In this document: positions 58,571-64,000 of the stretch, piece after piece
Layout of the letters: the number at the start of each line of letters is the position of its first letter
How positions within the stretch are numbered: position 1 is the first letter of the stretch
Origin: Isoetes taiwanensis
Taxonomy: Eukaryota; Streptophyta; Lycopodiopsida; Isoetales; Isoetaceae
Assembly (NCBI GenBank): GCA_021234155.1
Contig: JAJEKV010000034.1
Span: forward strand, 14,184,671-14,248,670
Length of the DNA: 64,000 nucleotides
Direction: 5' to 3'
The notes under the pieces: model-generated
What the model saw: only the letters and a program-made list of their open reading frames with translations
What the model was told of the DNA's origin: nothing
Databases searched by the model: none
Made by a program: the position numbers and the translations under genes

Positions 58571-59915
58571 CTCTAGAATTGTAACATGTCACTGGCTAGA
58601 GGGTTGAACTTTGTTACTTGCTCCATGCATGTGCTTGTATCAAACTATCTAACAAGCATGACATGTCCTAACAACTTATGATATTGAATGCCATCATATA
58701 GATCAACATATGGGTCTGGCCTACCATTGGAAAGAACCACACTTTTCCAATGTAAGCCAGAAATGGTAATAGTATGTTGCCAAAACAGCATAATCCTACC
58801 ATGGACTAAAAGTTAAATACACCATAGAAACCAACATTTAAACTGTCCACCCCTACCCCAAAAAAAAAAACAGCTGCTGCCAAACAAGCACGCACACGCA
58901 CACAAAAAACATGCCTTATTTTCACCTCAAGACGAAATAAAAGTTGGAATCATCCGCTAAGATTTGCTTTACCTCACCAGAAACAGAAATGCAAAGGTGA
59001 CTTTCGCGTACAGAGTTTCAACTTAGAATCATATGTGGCGTCAGATTGGAAGCCCTGCTATCTAGAATCACATTGGAAACCTTACTGCCTAAAATCATGT
59101 TGAGCAAACAAAGGCAAAATAGAAGAGGCAACCAGGCAAAGGGTATACTCGCACACAATCCAGCTTAACAAAGCCATGTTTTCTCTACAAGAACAAAACA
59201 AGAAACCCACATACCTGCACAAGCTGTAGTTCAAGGTCGGATTTGGACGATGCCATGTGCCTTCCTACACATCTGATCTGGACCATATTTAAGGCCGAAT
59301 TTAGTCGACTAAACCCCGGGGATGTCACATAGTTTAAGGTGTATATAACATGTGAGTGAATGGGGTGGATTTTTTTTTTACCCTAAACCGTATACATACA
59401 AATAGGGGCTTGGCTAGGGGGTTTTCTTTGGGGGGATTTAGTGTAATATATATATGGGAAGGGGTGTTTAAAAGGTTGGACAAGGCGTATACGAAGGGTT
59501 TTTTGCTGACCCCATTAACGCACGTGGCGTATCCCTTTATAGTAGATGAAACCCTGTGGACTAAACCAAATTCCTACATGTTCACAGGTCATCAAATTTG
59601 GGCGCATATCTAATTTTGTCCCACAAAAGTTATACAAAGAGAAAGTATCGCCATTAAAAGTTCAAGTAGAAAATATTGCCATTAAAAGTTGCAAAAAAAG
59701 AAAGTATTACCTCAAACGTTAAAAAAAATAGAATGTATTGCCACAAAAATACAAAATACCAAGTATTTGTCAAAATAACCATTTCCTAAAAGCCATGCCA
59801 AGTATTGCCATGCTCAAAAGCCCTAAATTTTGAATGCCTAGCATATAAGAACACCTCCAAATCCTAATATAATATAACGTATGATTTTGAAAACAAAAAA
59901 CCCCAAAATAGGAAA
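58571..59915. other. No gene seen; possible short dispersed element near 59340-59570
   Basis: AT-rich with scattered A-runs. The segment at about 59480-59550 (CGTATACGAAGGGTTTTTTG, CTGACCCC, GGCGTATCCC) resembles the insert at 28621-28845. The word GACTAAACC occurs on both sides of this segment (near 59310 and 59558), but as a direct and imperfect repeat, so its status is unclear. Confidence 0.35.
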
Positions 59916-60468
59916 TAGCCAACTGGGCAAAACCGTCTAAATGTTTATGAGTAGTCGCTTCTACCCATTTATGCCGGTGTCTCGGAAATGCCCCACAGGC
60001 ACATTCAAGGATCGAATACTCGAGCAATCTACCATGGGAACGTTACATTCTCTCCCACTAGAATTATGCTCGTCCTCGAGCATCCAAGGCTATACCATGT
60101 CTATATCATACCATGTCACATCGAATACTCGAGCAGTCTACCATGGGAACGTTACATTCTCTCCCACTAGAATTATGCTCGTCCTCGAGCATCCAAGGCT
60201 ATACCATGTCTATGTCATACCATGTCACAATGATTACCAAGTCTTTGAAAATTACACATGCATATAGGCACCCATGGAGACTCGAACTCGAGATCTGCTC
60301 TGATACCAAATGTAACGTTCCTAACCGACATGTCTTTAGCCAACTGGGCAAAACCGTCTAGACGTTTATGAGTAGTCGCTTCTAACCATTTATGCCGGTG
60401 TCTCGGGAACGCCCCACAGGCACATTCAAGAATCGAATACTCGAACGGTCTACCATGGGCCCGTTACA
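59916..60468 (-). mobile_element. TRIM-type miniature LTR element (left LTR truncated)
   Basis: Written on the plus strand the element is reversed. A left LTR (59916-60047, missing its first ~27 bases) is followed by TTCTCTCCCACT, the complement of a polypurine tract. An interior of about 250 bases ends in GCTCTGATACCA (60297-60308), the reverse complement of the initiator-Met tRNA primer-binding site TGGTATCAGAGC. Then comes a full 158-base LTR at 60311-60468, starting TGTAACGTTCC and ending CCCGTTACA. The interior contains a tandem duplication of about 115 bases (60003-60120 and 60121-60233) that includes part of the LTR and the polypurine tract. It has no coding capacity. LTRs this short with intact priming sites are the definition of TRIM elements. 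Confidence 0.85.
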
Positions 60469-60472
60469 GTAA

Positions 60473-60772
60473 TGTAACGTTCCTAACCGACATGCCCTTA
60501 GCCAACTGGGCAAAACCGTCTAGACGTTTATGAGTAGTCGCTTCTACCCATTTATGTCGGTGTCTCAGTAACGCCCCACAGGCACATTCAAGGATCGAAT
60601 ACTCGAGCGGTCTACCATGGGCCCGTTATAGTCTCTCCCACTAGAACTATGATCGTCCTCGAGCATCCAAGGATATACCATGTCTATGTCATACCATGTC
60701 ACAATGATCACCAAGTCTTGCCCGCATATAGGCACCCATGGAGACTCGAACTCGAGACCTACTCTGATACCA
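60473..60772 (-). mobile_element. Second TRIM copy, one LTR plus interior
   Basis: Begins four bases after the previous LTR with a second complete LTR (60473-60630, TGTAACG...CCCGTTATA). Next come the polypurine-tract complement GTCTCTCCCACT and an interior close to the first one but without its duplication, up to CTCTGATACCA at 60762-60772. No matching LTR follows. Either the right LTR was lost, or unequal recombination between tandem TRIMs produced an LTR-interior-LTR-LTR-interior series. Confidence 0.78.
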
Positions 60773-62248
60773 ACTGTGATGAGCCTGCCGAGTTGACCCT
60801 CCTGGCAACTCAGGATCTTGTCAAAACTTGTGGACTCTTGCTAGGTTGGTATGACAAACAATTGAATATATAGATGTAGATTGGGTGAATAATTATCTGC
60901 ACATGCACTCACTGGGGTTAGTCCTCGTGACTAAGTGGGGATCCCTGTCTGCCACTGCATGCATGGAAATACTCTGGAAATCTTGGATACGCACAAACAC
61001 AGACAGAAAATCCTACGTGAGTACAGTGCTAAGACAATGACAACATTAATCCAAGGAAATACCAAACATGAACATCAGAAGCAAAGAACGTAGCCAAAAT
61101 ACCAAACCGTTATGACATATAGCTCCGGGACAATGGGAAGCTCAGCCAGCCTACATGCAGGCCCTGTTGCCCAGCCAGCTCACATTCCGAGCCCCGTTGG
61201 CGGAGTTGGTGGGGTGAACCTCGTATGCGCATACCCTTCCCAGCCCACGTCTGGCACTGGAAGACCTCTTATCATGGAGTCACAAGAGTTGACGTAGCAT
61301 CCTGATCAGGGAAACTATGCCCGGTGTCACAGAGTACAATACCACAGAGAATCAACAGATGAACATGAGCATGCCAGAGCAACCTAGGCCACCGAACCTA
61401 GAAGTCCGACCCCGGAGGTTCCAATAGATATAATCAAATACCAAGACGACAGTGGAACAATGCAAAGACCATGACATGTGGTGTTCATTAGAATGTTTAC
61501 TATACATGTGCCTAGATTATACTGTTGCTGCCCATACAACCTGCCCAAGTTGAAGTAGCTAGGTTGTTGACGAAGATAATGATCGCAATCCAAACCCGTC
61601 GAGGAAGCCATAAGCCTAACTATCATTGATGTAGCTATGACAAGGAAAGATACCACCAATCCACTCAATGCAATCTTACCTCAGAACCATTCTCCCATGA
61701 GGATATACTATTAGATATGATGCCTTTGATAAAATATAGTTCAACAACTTAGAAACTTACAGTTATACACTTAGACTTACAGTGATCCATGCCATAGCCT
61801 CATATAGGCGCCCCCATATGCCTCACATTGCTCTCTCGGCCCAACTTCACTTGATCTCTAAGGTTCCACTCTTTAATTTATCTTTAACAATTGTTAGCTA
61901 AGGTTTTTAGTATTTCAATTAAAAACCCACTTTCCTTAGCTAAGGGATTTATTAATGCATCTAATGTGAAAACTCCAAATGCCGCACTTCCGACTTAAAA
62001 ATCCATATGACCTCCTGACCGCAACTGCTCATATCACCTGTCAAAAGATTCCAGGCCTAGGCCCCATCTCCAGGAGCCAAGAAATACCAATTTCCAGGAG
62101 TTCTAGGCCTTTTAATCTTAATTCCAAATTATTCTTTATTTAATACAGATTCTTACACATTTTCGCCCCTTTATTTCTAGATAGAGGGTATGTGCTAAAT
62201 TCTAGGCTCCTTGATACTTCCATGTCTTCCCTTTGGACTACTTGTATA
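60773..62248. other. No gene seen; possibly part of a larger element
   Basis: Directly after the primer-binding site complement the sequence reads ACTGTGATGAGCC in place of the TRIM LTR. Moderately GC-rich text continues to about 61430 (for example CCAGCCAGCTCACATTCCGA near 61172). It could be an LTR of a different family, but I found no second copy in the window. The rest is AT-rich. Confidence 0.3.
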
Positions 62249-62448
62249 TTTATTTTAGGGAAAACTACCAAAATACCCTTATGAGTTTGTGTAATTACCA
62301 AAATACCCTTATGAGTTTCAAAATTACCAAAATGCCCCTACACACCTATACACAAGGGCATTTTGGTATTTTTGAAACTCATAAGGGTATTTTGGTAATT
62401 ACACAAACTCATAAGGGTATTTTGGTAGTTTTTCCTTACCATAAAATA
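62249..62448. repeat. Large near-perfect inverted repeat (foldback)
   Basis: The left arm (about 62259-62337) and right arm (about 62356-62435) are reverse complements with only about three mismatched or extra bases, separated by an 18-base loop (CTACACACC...CACAA). Weaker complementarity extends to the outer AAAATA words. Each arm contains the phrase TACCAAAATACCCTTATGAG twice, so each arm is itself a tandem repeat. A transcript would form a hairpin with a stem near 80 bp. No target duplication was identified. Confidence 0.92.
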
Positions 62449-63654
62449 CCAATTTTTTAATAAAGAAGCAAATGTATCAACAAAATAAATGAATCAAGCA
62501 AATGACTAGCAACGAAAATAGACCAGAACTCTTTGTTGAAGAACTGCTTCTAAAATCACTTCGGATCTGCTTGGGCATAGCCCTAATAGATCGATTCAGC
62601 ATGTCCCACACACTGACATAACATTTACTTTGTTTCGGAACTAAAAATCCAGCTTATTTCCTTGAGATTCGATCTGTTGGAGCTGCCATCTGAGTTCTCC
62701 ATATGCTATCTAATGAGCAAATTGGTTCTTGAATCCTTCGAAACTAATCTCTAACACTAATTTCGGCTCTTTTCCATGCATTTCCGGCATGATTTAACCT
62801 GTAGCTCATGGGTTTTTCTCAGATTTTTACATATTGCACATTGCACAGAATTCCAACACCTACAACAGAAGATCGATCCATGACTTTTACATTGGAACTA
62901 CTAGATTCTCCTGACTGAGAGGGCTTCGAGACCTTTTCCTCCTCAACTACAAACTCATCGCTCTAAATTTTTTAATTCAAGCTCGGATGCGATCCACCAA
63001 CAAGCTACCTCCAGAACTATGGATTTACATATCAAGCTTCTTACATTCAATACAAGATCAGTCTACCATATCAGAATCATACATCAATCTACCTTATTTC
63101 AATCTACCACGGCAAGAGAATCTCAATTGAATCCACAGAGAAAATCCCCACCTGAAAAAGAAGAACGTTTTGATGCCATCTCTTCAAGCTCTTGCCTCCA
63201 CAACTTGGGTGCAATCCTCCTCCAGGTGCCTCCTCTGGCCTCCTCCTCAGCACCACAACTATTAACTATACATCCATGACCTTAGAAATTTAGGCCCTAA
63301 CTCTCACTTTTCAAGATCATACAAAGCAAGTAATTTATGTTAATAATAATCATAAAAGTCCAACATAACGATACAAATCTAATCGTGTGGATGTCCTGAA
63401 GAATTTGTTCATGCCTTTTAGCTTGAGGCCATGGTCGAGGTTGCTGAAGATGTTCTTAACCGTTCATTCTTCTAATGTTGGCACCATTCGTATCATGAGG
63501 ACAGAAGGTGTTTCTGCCATAACAAGAGCTGGAGTTGTGTCCGAAGATATCCTTGTGGAAAATCTAGATGGTATTGCGCCACTGATATTCTTACCAGAAT
63601 GACATGCTCGACGTTATCTCTATGCTTCACATGCATACCAAAATCTTGATAGTT
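62449..63654. other. No gene recognised
   Basis: AT-rich. Two plus-strand frames (63019-63279 and 63387-63602, the latter reading GTIRIMRTEGVSAITRAGVV) look mildly protein-like but match nothing I know and have no clear gene context. Confidence 0.3.
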
Positions 63655-63712
63655 GAATTGATTTGAATTGAATTGAATTGATTTTTATCGTCCACAAAAC
63701 CCAACGAAAGAC
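63655..63712 (-). mobile_element. LINE 3' stub, minus strand, (AATTC)n tail
   Basis: Reads (AATTG)n on the plus strand, then GATTTTTATCGTCCACAAAA, the inverse of the common LINE 3' end (GTGGACGATAAAAAT plus tail). Only a few dozen bases of the element are left. Compare the same junction at 27057-27100. Confidence 0.7.
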
Positions 63713-64000
63713 GGCTTCTGCTTTTCTTGTTCCGAACTCCTTGTGGAAACTACTATATATCCGTGCACACAAAACGAAAGGTAGTATTTTAGTGCCTTCA
63801 AGGTGCACGAAGCTACGAAGGATTCTCCCCTTTGTTGCTAATTGGCCTCGAATCTCTAAGGCTAGCAAATCCTTGTGATCTTTCAACACAATAATATCAA
63901 TCAAAAGTTAGAAGTATCATCAAATCTTCTAGTTGCCAAGACAAGAAGATTCAACATGGAAAATATTATAGAGTAACAACATTAACTTCATGCCCTTTGA
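63713..64000. other. No gene seen at the window end
   Basis: A plus-strand frame of 66 codons and a minus-strand frame of 94 codons overlap here; neither resembles a known protein. Confidence 0.3.

Noticed and set aside
59916-60772. CRISPR-like array
   Set aside because: The repeats are long, unevenly spaced, and carry a tRNA primer-binding site and a polypurine tract, so they are LTRs of miniature retroelements in a eukaryotic genome.

Overview
This looks like nuclear DNA of a land plant, with transposon remnants stacked around very few host genes. The support is a spliced plant-type ABCB transporter, a plant pentatricopeptide (PPR) remnant, a plant metallothionein exon, a fragment of plant-type mitochondrial small-subunit rRNA, and LTR elements primed by initiator-Met tRNA. 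The wording of the PPR remnant and the density of decayed LINEs suggest a fern, but that is an inference and the sequence does not prove it.

Layout. 1-6057 is a 3.4 kb unit present twice in tandem (the second copy partial), ending in an A-run and a CA microsatellite. 6123-8130 is a head-to-tail array of a tRNA-related (SINE-like) repeat, interrupted by a complete 275 bp hAT-type MITE with perfect 8 bp target duplications. 8521-9651 holds a doubled first exon of a methionine sulfoxide reductase B gene and a frameshifted PPR fragment. 12.1-13.2 kb and 18.4-22.5 kb are GC-rich LINE copies in the plus direction. Related LINE copies on the minus strand lie at 25.0-25.5, 27.1-29.2, 58.3-58.6 and 63.7 kb, and a plus-strand one at 52.4-54.6 kb. 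30.4-31.9 kb is a broken ORF1-like reading frame. 32.1-32.3 kb is a metallothionein exon with a duplicated 3' end. 33.5-34.35 kb carries the SINE-like repeat in reverse.

The one gene that looks intact is a nine-exon ABCB/MDR-type full ABC transporter on the minus strand (41174 to 35889). Its predicted exons join to an open frame of 1,271 codons, and both nucleotide-binding domains carry all the expected motifs. A second, unrecognised minus-strand gene with coding-like, splice-compatible exons lies at about 57.4-55.3 kb.

43.5-52.3 kb is the most layered part: a mitochondrial rrn18 fragment abuts the 3' side of a long minus-strand L1-type LINE (ORF1, endonuclease, reverse transcriptase). The zinc-knuckle part of its ORF1 is split by a 2.77 kb LTR element with no coding capacity but with matching LTRs, a primer-binding site, a polypurine tract and a 5 bp target duplication. 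59.9-60.8 kb is a cluster of miniature LTR elements (TRIM type), and 62.25-62.45 kb is a nearly perfect inverted repeat.

No operon-like or novel multi-gene system was found. The interest lies in the nested, datable mobile elements and in several small repeats with preserved structure.
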